DNA of 64,000 bases from Acetobacter malorum (GTDB taxonomy: Bacteria > Pseudomonadota > Alphaproteobacteria > Acetobacterales > Acetobacteraceae), in contig NZ_JOPG01000014.1 in the NCBI RefSeq assembly GCF_002153605.1, positions 1-64,000 of the forward strand. Reading direction: 5' to 3'. Under the pieces are notes generated by a model, which saw nothing but the letters and a program-made list of their open reading frames with translations, ran no database searches and was not told the DNA's origin. Shown here in pieces: positions 52,832-61,510 of the stretch. Position 1 is the stretch's first letter; the number at the start of each line of letters is the position of its first letter. Both the position numbers and the translations under genes were made by a program.

Positions 52832-55042
52832 TTAACCGGATATTTTCAGATTGACGTAAAAGTTGCGTCCCTGTTCCGGGTAGCCGCCCACCATCTGGTA
52901 GTTCTGGTCCAGCAGGTTGGAGGCATTCGCGCCAATCTGCACGTTGGGGGTAATCTGGTAGTCCACGCGGGCGGAGATGTTCACATTATGCCCGGTGCGG
53001 AAATAGGTTGTGCCCATGGAGTTCATGGTCCAGCGATTGGAGGAAATTGCTACGTTCGGCATAAAACGCAGCTTTTTGATAGGCGACCATTCCACATAGG
53101 CAAATGCCTTGTGAGACGGCACATCTGTTGGCCGGTAGCGTGGGGAGGACCCCGGCGCGCTCACATCCTGATGCGTGTAGGTATAGTTGCCGCCAATCAG
53201 CAGGTCCTTCCGCACCGGAATGGCCAGAGAAATTTCCGCCCCGGCATAGTTCCCGCTGTTGATGTTCCGGCTCTGGGAGACGGTGGTGCCGTTATAGTGC
53301 ACGGGGAACGACGCAATCAGGTCTGTCAGGTGAGAATAGAAAAGAGCGCCGGAGACCTCGATCTTTCCAAAGGTATGGGACCCGCCCAGCTCATAGTTCT
53401 GGGCGCGTTCCGGGCGCAGGCCGGGGTTAGAGACAGCACCGCCAAAACGGGTGCTGAAGCGCTCAAACAAAGTAGGGAAGCGCACGCGGTCCGACACGCT
53501 GATATGCAGTTCAGACACTTTGTCCGGCCGCCAGCTCAGGCGAGCCTGCCCGTTGGGCGCGCCACGGTTGCGGGTGGGGTAATGGATAATCCCGCTGGAA
53601 TAACCCTGCGCCTTGTCCAGCACGCGCCAGTCATAACTGACGCCGGTTGTCAAATCGAGGTTGGGCAGAAAGCGAAACACGTTTTCGCCCGCAATACTGT
53701 AGCTTTCTTCAACCGAACTGACGGTGGGCTGGTAAGCGCCACTGGGAAAAACCTGCTCGTTTTCGGAATGTTCATCCCGACGACCATAGAACGCAATGCC
53801 CAGCGTATCCTGCCGGGAGAGTTCGGCATCCAGACGGACGTTCCCGCCCCAGGCTGTGTCATTATAATAGCTGTTAAAGGCTTTGGGTTTTGTCTGGGTA
53901 TTCAGCTCAGCGTTATCAAAACTTCTGAGAAGATTATAGAAGGTATTGCGATACAGGCGGGAGCGCAGGGTCAGTCGGTCACCCAGTTTTGTGCGGGAGG
54001 TGAGGGAGAGGCTGTCCAGATCCCACGCGGGCCATGTCCAGTCCTTCTGCGCGCTGACAGAGTCCGTCACGCTAAACGGCGCGCGCTTTTCACCGCTTTG
54101 GCGGGTGTAGTTAATGGTGTATTCGTCCGTGGCGTTCGGTGTGTAGCCAACCTTAAAGTTCACGCGCCAGTCTTCAGAATCTGTCAGCAGGCGTTTGCCT
54201 TTGCCCTGAGACGGCGTGGGGTCATAATTGGAAGAAAGGTCCGTATGGTCCACGTTATTGATGGCGAAATTGGCCTGCGCGTACCATTTTTCATGCTTGG
54301 TGCCGATCAGCCCGAACACGTTATAGCCTGAATACCCGCCATCATGCCCCAGCATGCTGCCGCCGCGCAGTTCGCCTTCCAGCTCCTTATGGGGTTTTCT
54401 GGTCACAAGGTTGACCATGCCGCCCATAGCGTCCGGGCCGTCCAGCACGGAGGCATAGCCTTTGGCGACCTGAATTTCCGCAATGTCCGGTGTCAGAAAA
54501 CGCCCGTAATCCAGCCGGTTATCCGCAGGAAGATAAATGCGGATACCGTCCACCATCAGCGGGACCTGAAAGCGGTTGAACCCACGCACCAGAATGGTGC
54601 GCTCATTCCGCGTGCCCCCGGTGTTGGCTGAGTTTACGCCGGGGATCAGATTGGCAGCTTCATCCAGCGTGTTTTTATTCAAAGTATAAATAGCATCGGC
54701 GGAGACGGTGGAATTGCCTACCAGCGCATTCCGGTGCGGGGTGCCATATACCGTAATTTCACCGGGGCCATAAATGTCAGAATTGGAGCGGTCCGCCACC
54801 ACGCTGTTATAGGTGGGGGTGCCGGTTGTCAGCGCATCATAGGCGCTGTCGGCCCGTGTCTGCGGGGCCGCAGGAGGCGCGGACGGCGTTGGTTTGGAAG
54901 CCTTCTGTTTAACCTGATGGCGGTCCGGCGCGGCAATAAGTGAAGATGTTTCGGCAAAGGCTGCGCTTGCAACTGTGGAAAGCAGGCTGGCCAGTGTCAC
55001 GGCAGAAAGGGTGCGCGTGGTCGCCGGGAGGAAGGCTTTCAT
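52832..55042 (-). CDS. TonB-dependent outer-membrane receptor
   Basis: The 736-aa protein has a signal peptide (cleavage near SAAFAETS), a Pro/Ala-rich periplasmic stretch and a plug at about 95-220 (LDEAANLIPGVNSANTGGTR, ERTILVRGFNRFQVPLMVDG, DIAEIQVAKGYASVLDGPDA). The barrel ends NFYVNLKISG. It should import a metal complex or other large ligand with TonB energy; the substrate is not clear. It is divergent from a His-rich secreted protein and di-haem peroxidase pair, and an inverted repeat lies in the shared 73-bp gap, so all three may be co-regulated. Confidence 0.93.
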   Translation of the reverse strand: MKAFLPATTRTLSAVTLASLLSTVASAAFAETSSLIAAPDRHQVKQKASKPTPSAPPAAPQTRADSAYDALTTGTPTYNSVVADRSNSDIYGPGEITVYGTPHRNALVGNSTVSADAIYTLNKNTLDEAANLIPGVNSANTGGTRNERTILVRGFNRFQVPLMVDGIRIYLPADNRLDYGRFLTPDIAEIQVAKGYASVLDGPDAMGGMVNLVTRKPHKELEGELRGGSMLGHDGGYSGYNVFGLIGTKHEKWYAQANFAINNVDHTDLSSNYDPTPSQGKGKRLLTDSEDWRVNFKVGYTPNATDEYTINYTRQSGEKRAPFSVTDSVSAQKDWTWPAWDLDSLSLTSRTKLGDRLTLRSRLYRNTFYNLLRSFDNAELNTQTKPKAFNSYYNDTAWGGNVRLDAELSRQDTLGIAFYGRRDEHSENEQVFPSGAYQPTVSSVEESYSIAGENVFRFLPNLDLTTGVSYDWRVLDKAQGYSSGIIHYPTRNRGAPNGQARLSWRPDKVSELHISVSDRVRFPTLFERFSTRFGGAVSNPGLRPERAQNYELGGSHTFGKIEVSGALFYSHLTDLIASFPVHYNGTTVSQSRNINSGNYAGAEISLAIPVRKDLLIGGNYTYTHQDVSAPGSSPRYRPTDVPSHKAFAYVEWSPIKKLRFMPNVAISSNRWTMNSMGTTYFRTGHNVNISARVDYQITPNVQIGANASNLLDQNYQMVGGYPEQGRNFYVNLKISG

Positions 55043-55073
55043 TTAGGATAAGGGTCCTTTATCAATATTCCGA

Positions 55074-55098
55074 TATATACAATATCCGTTGGTATATA
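55074..55098. promoter_or_regulatory. 25-bp inverted repeat in a divergent promoter region
   Basis: TATATAC and GTATATA are separated by 11 bp in the short gap between the TonB receptor and the His-rich gene. Overlapping ATATTCCG / ATATCCG direct copies are also present. It could be one operator serving both directions. Confidence 0.45.
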
Positions 55099-55115
55099 GA
55101 TGGAGCGTGAGGCGT

Positions 55116-55721
55116 ATGGCAATTGGGAAACAGTTTGCGTTAAAGGCTGTGACAATTTTATCACTTGGGTTTGTGGGCGCAGGGGCCGTGCCGGGTTTTC
55201 CGGGGGCGTCGGCTCAGGCTCAGCAGATGGATCAGGGCCACAGTGAGCATGCAGAGCATGGTGGCCACGGCATGCAGAATTGCCCAAAGGAAGCAGCGCC
55301 TCTGCCAGACGCGCTAAAGGGCTGGGCGGGACCAGCCCCCGTAACAGCCGCCGCGACCACAGATGAACTGGACGGCGTCAAACTCACAGCCGGAAAAGCC
55401 GTGGCCGCGCAGCTCCGCTCCACCGCAGACATGCATTATGCCGTGCGGCCTGAGCAGCCGGGTGGCAAGGTGAGTTCCGGCGGCATGTTTGCGTTTGATG
55501 CGCCAGCAGCAGGTACGTATCGCGTCATGCTGGGCAGCCGGGCCTGGCTGGATGTGGTGCAGGGCGGCAAAACCATTCTCTCCTCCGGCCATAATCGCGG
55601 GCCAGCCTGTAGCGGCATTGGCAAAATGGTGGATTTCCCACTGGCAGCCGGACGCGCAGTGATTGAAGTGAGTGGCAGCGGCAAGCCGGACATGACGCTG
55701 ATGGTGATCCCGACCCCATGA
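55116..55721 (+). CDS. Secreted His-rich protein, partner of a di-haem peroxidase
   Basis: From ATG 55116 (GGAG 10 bp upstream) the 201-aa product has a signal peptide and a short mature N-terminus loaded with metal ligands (HSEHAEHGGHGMQNC). A beta-rich domain follows (GGMFAFDAPAAGTYRVMLG, AWLDVVQGGKTIL) with a second Cys in GPACSGIG. A metal-binding exported protein is the natural reading; no family is named with confidence. It overlaps the downstream peroxidase gene by ATGA. Confidence 0.75.
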   Translation: MAIGKQFALKAVTILSLGFVGAGAVPGFPGASAQAQQMDQGHSEHAEHGGHGMQNCPKEAAPLPDALKGWAGPAPVTAAATTDELDGVKLTAGKAVAAQLRSTADMHYAVRPEQPGGKVSSGGMFAFDAPAAGTYRVMLGSRAWLDVVQGGKTILSSGHNRGPACSGIGKMVDFPLAAGRAVIEVSGSGKPDMTLMVIPTP

Positions 55722-56626
55722 GGTCAGTCGGTTCTGTTGTGCGTTTTGTGGTGGGTATGTGTCTGGCGTCCGCGTTCATCGCTCCGGCAGAGAGCGCGCC
55801 TTTGTCAGATGACGAGGCGCGTATTCAGCTTGGGCGCCGGTTGTTTTATGATGCGGATCTGTCGGGCGATGGCAGCATGTCCTGCGCCTCCTGCCATGAG
55901 CAGCGGCATGCGTTTGCGGATGGGATGCCAACCCATGCAGGCATTACGGATGATGCCGGGGTGCGCAACGTGCCATCACTCGGGAATGTTGGCGGGTTAA
56001 AAACGCTGACATGGCTGGACCAGCATATTACCTCGCTGGAGCAGCAGGTCTCCACGCCCGTCTTCGGGCATGGTCCGGTGGAAATGGGCATGCCGGACTG
56101 GACGACGTTGTTGCATCGGGTATCTGCTGATGCCTGTTATCAGAAGCTTTTTGCGCGTGCTTTCAAAAATGAAAACGGGCGTATTGATGCCCATACCGTG
56201 CCGGAGGCGCTGGCCGCGTTTGAGCGCACGCTGATCTCGCAAAACAGTCTGTGGGATCAGGCGCAGAAAAAACAGGCCCGTCTGCCGGATGATGCGCAAC
56301 GCGGGGCGACGCTATTTTTCGGGCAGGCTCACTGTGCGTCCTGCCATAGTGGCTCTTTGTTCACGGATCAGTCTTTCCACAGCATTAACGCCGCCCATCC
56401 GGCGCGGGTCAGAACGCCATCGCTGCGCAATGTCGGGGTGACCGCGCCTTATCTGCATGATGGCTCAGCTCCCACGCTGAGTGCTGCTTTGCAGGCGCAT
56501 ACGTACAGCCCCGCCTTGTCTCCGATGGACGAGCAGGCGCTGGAGGCCTTCCTTCAGACGCTGACAGACCCGAGCTTTCTGCATAATCCGGCTCTGGCCC
56601 TGCCGCCGGAAGGTTGCCCCCTGTAA
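55718..56626 (+). CDS. Di-haem cytochrome c peroxidase / MauG family protein
   Basis: The 302-aa protein has a signal peptide and two haem-binding CxxCH sites: CASCHEQRHAFADG (about residue 47) and CASCHSGSLFTD (about 206). RTPSLRNVGVTAPYLHDGS is a family landmark near the second haem. The group includes H2O2-reducing peroxidases and MauG/MbnH-type enzymes that oxidise partner proteins. Coupling to the His-rich protein and divergence from a TonB receptor favour a partner-modifying role (inference). At 302 aa it is close to the usual size. Confidence 0.9.
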   Translation: MRSVGSVVRFVVGMCLASAFIAPAESAPLSDDEARIQLGRRLFYDADLSGDGSMSCASCHEQRHAFADGMPTHAGITDDAGVRNVPSLGNVGGLKTLTWLDQHITSLEQQVSTPVFGHGPVEMGMPDWTTLLHRVSADACYQKLFARAFKNENGRIDAHTVPEALAAFERTLISQNSLWDQAQKKQARLPDDAQRGATLFFGQAHCASCHSGSLFTDQSFHSINAAHPARVRTPSLRNVGVTAPYLHDGSAPTLSAALQAHTYSPALSPMDEQALEAFLQTLTDPSFLHNPALALPPEGCPL

Positions 56627-56717
56627 GGGCACGCTCTGCGCAGGGTTTTCTTACGCGGGGCATGCAACTTTCCGTGTGCCCACGTGTTCACTATAAAGCC
56701 TGTTTATGATGTCATGA

Positions 56718-56734
56718 CGACAAACGCTTTGTCG
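56718..56734. promoter_or_regulatory. 17-bp palindrome upstream of cioA
   Basis: CGACAAA and TTTGTCG flank CGC perfectly. It lies in the 254-bp gap between the peroxidase and oxidase genes and could be an operator or part of a terminator for the former (no T run). Confidence 0.4.
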
Positions 56735-56774
56735 CGTGGGGTGTGCTGGTGGCACATCCAGGCAGAACGCGACG

Positions 56775-56802
56775 ACATTTCAGGCGCATGCATCGGAAAT
56801 GT
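56775..56802. promoter_or_regulatory. Inverted repeat ACATTTC-N14-GAAATGT upstream of cioA
   Basis: Seven-base arms, with partial outer pairing (GCGA / CGC), about 80 bp before the oxidase start. Candidate regulatory site for the oxidase operon. Confidence 0.4.
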
Positions 56803-56880
56803 TTCGCACTAAAACCGCGTTCGTGTCGTCGAGACCAGGTTTTGAAGGCGCGTACGTTCTGAGAATGGAGTACGGGCCTC

Positions 56881-58314
56881 GTGGGCGCACTGGATCCCTT
56901 ATTTCTGGCACGATTGCAATTTGCATTCACTGTCGGATTTCATATTGTTTTTCCCGCTTTTTCTATCGGGCTGGCCGCGTTTCTGGCGGTGCTGGAAGGC
57001 CTGTGGCTTAAAACCGGGCGGCAGGTTTATCTGGACCTGTTCCGCTACTGGCTGCGGGCATTTTCTATTGTTTTTGGCATGGGCGTGGTCTCCGGGCTGG
57101 TCATGTCGTACGAATTCGGCACCAACTGGGCGCAGTTTTCGCAAAAAGCCGGGCCTATTCTGGGGCCACTGCTTGGCTATGAGGTGATGACCGCCTTCTT
57201 CCTGGAGGCAGGCTTTCTCGGCATCATGCTGTTTGGCATGAACAAGGTGGGGCGGAAGCTGCACTTTTTCGCCACCTGCGTGGTCTCACTGGGCACGCTG
57301 ATTTCCATGAGCTGGATCCTGTCTTCCAACTCCTGGATGCAAACTCCGCAAGGCTACGCGATTGAGCCCGGCACAGGCCGCTTTATCCCGGCAGACTGGT
57401 GGGCCATTGTCTTCAACCCATCCTTCCCGTTCCGCCTTGTGCACATGGCGCTGGCCGCCTTCCTGTGCGTGGCGTTTGTGGTGGGTGGCGTAGGAGCCTG
57501 GCATCTGCTGCGGGCCAGACGGGCAGGGCGTGCCCCGACGGAAGCGGTGAAGGTCATGTTCTCCATGGCCATGTGGATGGCTGCCATTGTTGCGCCGCTG
57601 CAAATTCTGGCGGGTGATACGCAGGGCCTGAACACACTGAAATATCAGCCAGCCAAGATTGCCGCCATGGAAGGCGACTGGGACAGCCAGAGCCGCGCGC
57701 CGGAACTGCTGTTTGGTATCCCGGACATGGAGCATGAAACCACTCATTATAAAGTGGAAATTCCGCTGCTTGGCTCCCTTATTCTGACGCATAGCCTTGA
57801 TGGCAAAGTGCCTGGCCTGAAGGATTATCCTAAAGACCAGCGCGCGCCGTCTTACGTGGTGTTCTTCACGTTCCGCATTATGGTGGCGCTGGGTGTGCTG
57901 ATGGCCGTGCTGGGCGTATATTCGCTCTGGCTGCGCTGGCGCAAGCGCCTGTGTTCGGACGTGCTGTTGCAGCGGTTTGCACTGGTTATGGCGCCTGCCG
58001 GGTTTATCGCCATGCTGTGCGGCTGGGTAACGACGGAAGTGGGGCGGCAGCCCTTCACCGTCTACGGCCTGCTGCGCACGGCAGACAGTGCCTCGCCGGT
58101 GGCTGCGGGCAGCATTGCCTCCACGCTGGTTGTTTTCGTCATTGTGTATTTCATTGTTTTTGCGTCGGGCATCAGCATTCTTCTGCGGGGCTTTGCGCAG
58201 GAACCGCATGTGGGTGAAGTCGGGCCGGATGCGCATGATCCGCAGCGTGCGGCCTCCATGCAGGCTGCCGTTTCCAACACAGCCGCCGCAGGCGAAACAG
58301 GGAAGGAAAGCTGA
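56881..58314 (+). CDS. cioA: Cyanide-insensitive bd-type quinol oxidase subunit I
   Basis: The 477-aa membrane protein oxidises ubiquinol and reduces O2 in the inner membrane. LARLQFAFTVGFHIVFPAFS carries the first haem His. GVVSGLVMSYEFGTNWAQFS, GFLGIMLFG, SSNSWMQTPQGY, GDTQGLNTLKYQPAKIAAME and GWVTTEVGRQPFTVYG are the conserved subunit I blocks. The region after the last-but-one block is short, giving a small Q-loop as in the CIO subgroup. GTG 56881 has GGAG 10 bp upstream. Subunit II follows after 2 bp. Confidence 0.95.
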   Translation: MGALDPLFLARLQFAFTVGFHIVFPAFSIGLAAFLAVLEGLWLKTGRQVYLDLFRYWLRAFSIVFGMGVVSGLVMSYEFGTNWAQFSQKAGPILGPLLGYEVMTAFFLEAGFLGIMLFGMNKVGRKLHFFATCVVSLGTLISMSWILSSNSWMQTPQGYAIEPGTGRFIPADWWAIVFNPSFPFRLVHMALAAFLCVAFVVGGVGAWHLLRARRAGRAPTEAVKVMFSMAMWMAAIVAPLQILAGDTQGLNTLKYQPAKIAAMEGDWDSQSRAPELLFGIPDMEHETTHYKVEIPLLGSLILTHSLDGKVPGLKDYPKDQRAPSYVVFFTFRIMVALGVLMAVLGVYSLWLRWRKRLCSDVLLQRFALVMAPAGFIAMLCGWVTTEVGRQPFTVYGLLRTADSASPVAAGSIASTLVVFVIVYFIVFASGISILLRGFAQEPHVGEVGPDAHDPQRAASMQAAVSNTAAAGETGKES

Positions 58315-58316
58315 TC

Positions 58317-59348
58317 ATGGATATGACCGGTGCGGCCTACTGGCTCCCCATTGTCTGGGCGGTTCTCGCGGCTCTGGCCATCTTCATCTACATTGTGCTG
58401 GATGGATTTGACCTGGGGCTTGGTATTCTCTTTCTTGCCGAGCGCGACAAGACCTATCGGAACGTGATGGTGCAAACCATTGCGCCCGTCTGGGACGGCA
58501 ACGAGACATGGATGATTTTTGGCGGTGCTGCGCTGTATGGCGTGTTCCCCAACGCCTACGCCACCATCCTGCCAGCGTTGTATCTGCCCATCCTGATTAT
58601 GCTGTTTGCGCTGATTATGCGCGGGGTGGCGTTTGAATTCCGCTCCCGCATGCATACGCAGCAGATGCGGGATTTGTGGGATGTCGGGTTCTGTGGTGGC
58701 TCGCTTGTCGCGGCTGTCATGCAGGGCATTATTCTCGGCACGCTGGTGTCCGGCATTCATGTTGAAAACAATGCCTTTGTGGGCAGCGGGTTTGACTGGC
58801 TGGCCCCGTTCCCGCTGTTCTGCGGTCTGGCTGTGGCCTGTGGTTACACGCTGCTGGGTGCCACATGGCTGGTCTGGCGGACAGAAAACACCCTGCAGGA
58901 CACCATGCGCAAATGGTCCGGCATTCTGTCCATCGCCATGCTGGTGATGATCGCCGGTGTCTCGCTGTGGACCCCCGCGCTGCATGCCGCCTATATGCAG
59001 AACTGGACGGAATGGCCCCGCATCCTCTTTGTCGCTCCGGTGCCGGTCGCGGTGATTGCGCTGGCGTTGCTCATGTTTGTGGCGCTGCGTCGCAAGGTGT
59101 CCCGCCGCATTCCGTTCTTCTGTGCGCTTGGCTGGTTTTTCCTGTCCTTCTCGGGGCTGGGTATTTCCATCTGGCCGTATATCGTGCCGCCGGGCATGAC
59201 CATCTGGGATGCCTCGGCTCCGCCAGCCAGTCAGGCGTTTCTGCTGGTGGGTGCTGCGGTGCTGATCCCGCTGATCCTGTCCTACACGGCGTTTGCCTAC
59301 CATGTGTTCCGTGGCACGGTGAACGAGCATAGTGAGAGCTACCATTGA
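58317..59348 (+). CDS. cioB: Cyanide-insensitive bd-type quinol oxidase subunit II
   Basis: The 343-aa partner of subunit I begins with the family's WAVLAALAIFIYIVLDGFDLG, then has PVWDGNETWMIFGGAALYGVFP and RGVAFEFR, all diagnostic of CydB/CioB. Eight or nine helices are expected. It is essential for quinol oxidase assembly. It ends 11 bp before a short DUF2474 gene, so the operon is cioA-cioB-DUF2474. Confidence 0.95.
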   Translation: MDMTGAAYWLPIVWAVLAALAIFIYIVLDGFDLGLGILFLAERDKTYRNVMVQTIAPVWDGNETWMIFGGAALYGVFPNAYATILPALYLPILIMLFALIMRGVAFEFRSRMHTQQMRDLWDVGFCGGSLVAAVMQGIILGTLVSGIHVENNAFVGSGFDWLAPFPLFCGLAVACGYTLLGATWLVWRTENTLQDTMRKWSGILSIAMLVMIAGVSLWTPALHAAYMQNWTEWPRILFVAPVPVAVIALALLMFVALRRKVSRRIPFFCALGWFFLSFSGLGISIWPYIVPPGMTIWDASAPPASQAFLLVGAAVLIPLILSYTAFAYHVFRGTVNEHSESYH

Positions 59349-59359
59349 GGGAGGCGACC

Positions 59360-59482
59360 ATGCCGCAAACAGCAGAACGCCCCCTGTGGCTTCGGTTGCT
59401 CTGGTTTGTGGGGCTGTGGGTAGGGGGAGTTGCCGCACTGGGCGTTGTGGCCGGTGCGCTGCGGCTTCTGATCCATCCGTGA
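59360..59482 (+). CDS. DUF2474 small membrane peptide (CydX-like position)
   Basis: A 40-aa single-helix peptide: a short polar start (MPQTAERPLW), a transmembrane stretch with WFVGLWVGGVAALGVVAGAL, and the end LLIHP. DUF2474 genes commonly follow cioB-type genes, and CydX is the analogous small subunit that stabilises E. coli cytochrome bd. GAGG-type purines precede the ATG. It is too short for most automatic gene calls. Confidence 0.85.
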   Translation: MPQTAERPLWLRLLWFVGLWVGGVAALGVVAGALRLLIHP

Positions 59483-59510
59483 TCTGAAAACAGAGTTTTG
59501 CCTTTCTAGC

Positions 59511-59554
59511 AGGGCGCGTTCGCTTTTTCCGGCGGACGCGCTCTGTCTGTTTTT
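59511..59554 (+). terminator. Terminator of the oxidase operon
   Basis: AGGGCGCGTTCGC pairs with GCGGACGCGCTCT (one mismatch) and TGTCTGTTTTT follows. Confidence 0.75.
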
Positions 59555-59633
59555 GGGGCGCCCTGTTGCTTTGTGAAAACTGTCCTGACTATTGTTGCGA
59601 CACCATTCCTTTACCCAATGCAGGACAGACACA

Positions 59634-61403
59634 ATGCGCACAACACAGACAACGGGCCGGTGCAGGACGTCACGAGACGGAGGGCTGCGCGCTTTGCGGC
59701 AAGGCCTGCTGGTCTGTGCCGTTTCGGTCACCGCTCTTGCATCGGGGCTCACTGGTCCTCACGGGCTTTCCGGCGTGGCGCAGGCTGCGGAGGTTTCTCC
59801 CTCTGTTTACGCGCCGATCAGCCCGGAGCGGATGTCGGACGCCATGAAGGTTCTGGGGTCTGATGCGTTTGAAGGCCGCGCTCCCGGTTCTCCGGGGGAA
59901 GCGCGGACCGTCGCCTGGCTGATTGAGCAGTATAAGCAGATTGGTCTGGAACCTGCGGGCGAGAACGGTGGCTGGACGCAGCGTGTGCCGTTGCAGCATA
60001 CCCGCGTGGGGAAGCCTGATCTCCTGCAGGTGGCCTTTGCCAAAAACACGCTGCCGCTGGAACAGACGAAAGACGTCTATTTCACCACCGGGCGGGGCGT
60101 GGATCGCCTTAAAATTCAGAACGCGCCGCTGGTGTTCGTCGGGTATGGCGTGCATGCGCCGGAGCGTGGGTGGGATGATTTCAAAGGCGTGGATCTGAAA
60201 GGCAAGATTGCCGTCTTCCTGATTAACGACCCGGATTTTGACGCCAAACCGGATGAAGCCGTGGCCGGTAAATTTGGCGGTCGGGCCATGACCTATTATG
60301 GCCGCTGGACCTATAAATATGAGGAAGCCGCCCGACGGGGTGCGATTGGTGCGCTGATTGTGCATGACACGCCCGGAGCGGCGTATGGCTGGTCCACGGT
60401 TATTGCGCCGGGTGGAGAGTCCTTTGACATTGCCCAGAGCGGTGAAAACCAGCCGGTGCTGATGCAGGGCTGGATTTCCACCCCCGCTGCCACAAAGGTT
60501 TTTGCGCAGGCCGGTCTGGATCTGCCCGCTTTGCGCATGCAGGCGCGGCAGGCCTCTTTCAAGCCAGTGACACTGCCCAAAGCGCGTTTCTCGCTCGATG
60601 TGCCGGTTGAGGTCTCGCATCTGGAAAGCCAGAACGTGCTGGGCAAACTGACCGGCAGCAAGCACCCGGATGAAACCGTGATGTTTGGTGCGCACTGGGA
60701 TGCGTTTGGCATGAGCAAGGATGCGCAGGGCCATGAGGTGATCCGCCACGGCGCGATTGATGATGGCTCCGGCGTGGCCGGTGTTCTGGAAATTGCCCGT
60801 GCGTTCAAGGCCGGTCCGCAGCCGGAGCGCACGGTGATGTTTGCCTCATGGACGGCTGAGGAACGCGGGCTGCTCGGTTCGGCATGGTATGCCGCGCACC
60901 CCATGGCGCCGCTGGAAAAAACAGCTGCGAATTTCACTATGGATGTGTTGCAGATGGCGGGGCCGTCTCACAACGTCTTTATGGTTGGGGCAGGGCAGGA
61001 CACCGTGCAGGATGACGTGGCCGCCGCTGCGGAAAAACAGGGCCGCGTGATGCTGCCGGAAGCCATGCCGGAACGCGGGGCTTTCTATCGTGCCGACCAT
61101 CTGCCGTTTGCCCGCGCTGGTGTGCCGGTGGCAGCGCTCATGGATATGGCGGGCTACCCGGATCTGCTGAAAGGCGGCGTGGAAGCCGGGCGGAAATGGT
61201 TGCAGGATTATATGGTCTGCTACCATCAGGCCTGTGACGCATGGAGCCCAGACTGGGATGTGCGTGGTGCGGCGGAAGATGTTGCGCTGCTTTATACCGT
61301 TGGGCGCACTCTGGCGTTTTCGCAAAACTGGCCGCAGTGGAAGCCGGGGTCAGAATTTGCCGACACGCGCGCAAAGAGTGCGGCTGTACGGGGTGGCCAG
61401 TAA
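59634..61403 (+). CDS. Secreted M28-family metallopeptidase with PA domain
   Basis: ATG 59634 is chosen (AGGA about 9 bp upstream). The 589-aa protein has a long signal peptide (LLVCAVSVTALASGL...), an N-terminal GSDAFEGRAPGSPGEARTV segment, an inserted PA domain (about 120-330) and the two-zinc catalytic core: GAHWDAFG (His/Asp), GAIDDGSGVAGVLEIA (Asp), WTAEERGLLGS (Glu pair) and YRADHLPFARAGVP (His). It is an aminopeptidase-type enzyme acting in the periplasm or outside. It has its own unit after the oxidase operon. Confidence 0.9.
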   Translation: MRTTQTTGRCRTSRDGGLRALRQGLLVCAVSVTALASGLTGPHGLSGVAQAAEVSPSVYAPISPERMSDAMKVLGSDAFEGRAPGSPGEARTVAWLIEQYKQIGLEPAGENGGWTQRVPLQHTRVGKPDLLQVAFAKNTLPLEQTKDVYFTTGRGVDRLKIQNAPLVFVGYGVHAPERGWDDFKGVDLKGKIAVFLINDPDFDAKPDEAVAGKFGGRAMTYYGRWTYKYEEAARRGAIGALIVHDTPGAAYGWSTVIAPGGESFDIAQSGENQPVLMQGWISTPAATKVFAQAGLDLPALRMQARQASFKPVTLPKARFSLDVPVEVSHLESQNVLGKLTGSKHPDETVMFGAHWDAFGMSKDAQGHEVIRHGAIDDGSGVAGVLEIARAFKAGPQPERTVMFASWTAEERGLLGSAWYAAHPMAPLEKTAANFTMDVLQMAGPSHNVFMVGAGQDTVQDDVAAAAEKQGRVMLPEAMPERGAFYRADHLPFARAGVPVAALMDMAGYPDLLKGGVEAGRKWLQDYMVCYHQACDAWSPDWDVRGAAEDVALLYTVGRTLAFSQNWPQWKPGSEFADTRAKSAAVRGGQ

Positions 61404-61416
61404 GTCAATTTATAAA

Positions 61417-61448
61417 CTGGCAGACAGCCTTACCGGGCCGTCTGCCAG
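61417..61448 (+). terminator. Hairpin after the M28 gene
   Basis: CTGGCAGAC pairs with GTCTGCCAG, with inner GCC/GGC pairing, just beyond the stop codon. No T run follows, so termination strength is uncertain. Confidence 0.5.
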
Positions 61449-61510
61449 TGGTGGGCCTGCCGTGTAAAGTGTGGAAGCTGACCGATTTTCGGCAGCTTCC
61501 GGCAACGCCA

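Noticed and set aside
52988-54331. 447-aa plus-strand frame opposite the TonB receptor
   Set aside because: Antisense shadow; the receptor's plug and barrel motifs decide the coding strand.
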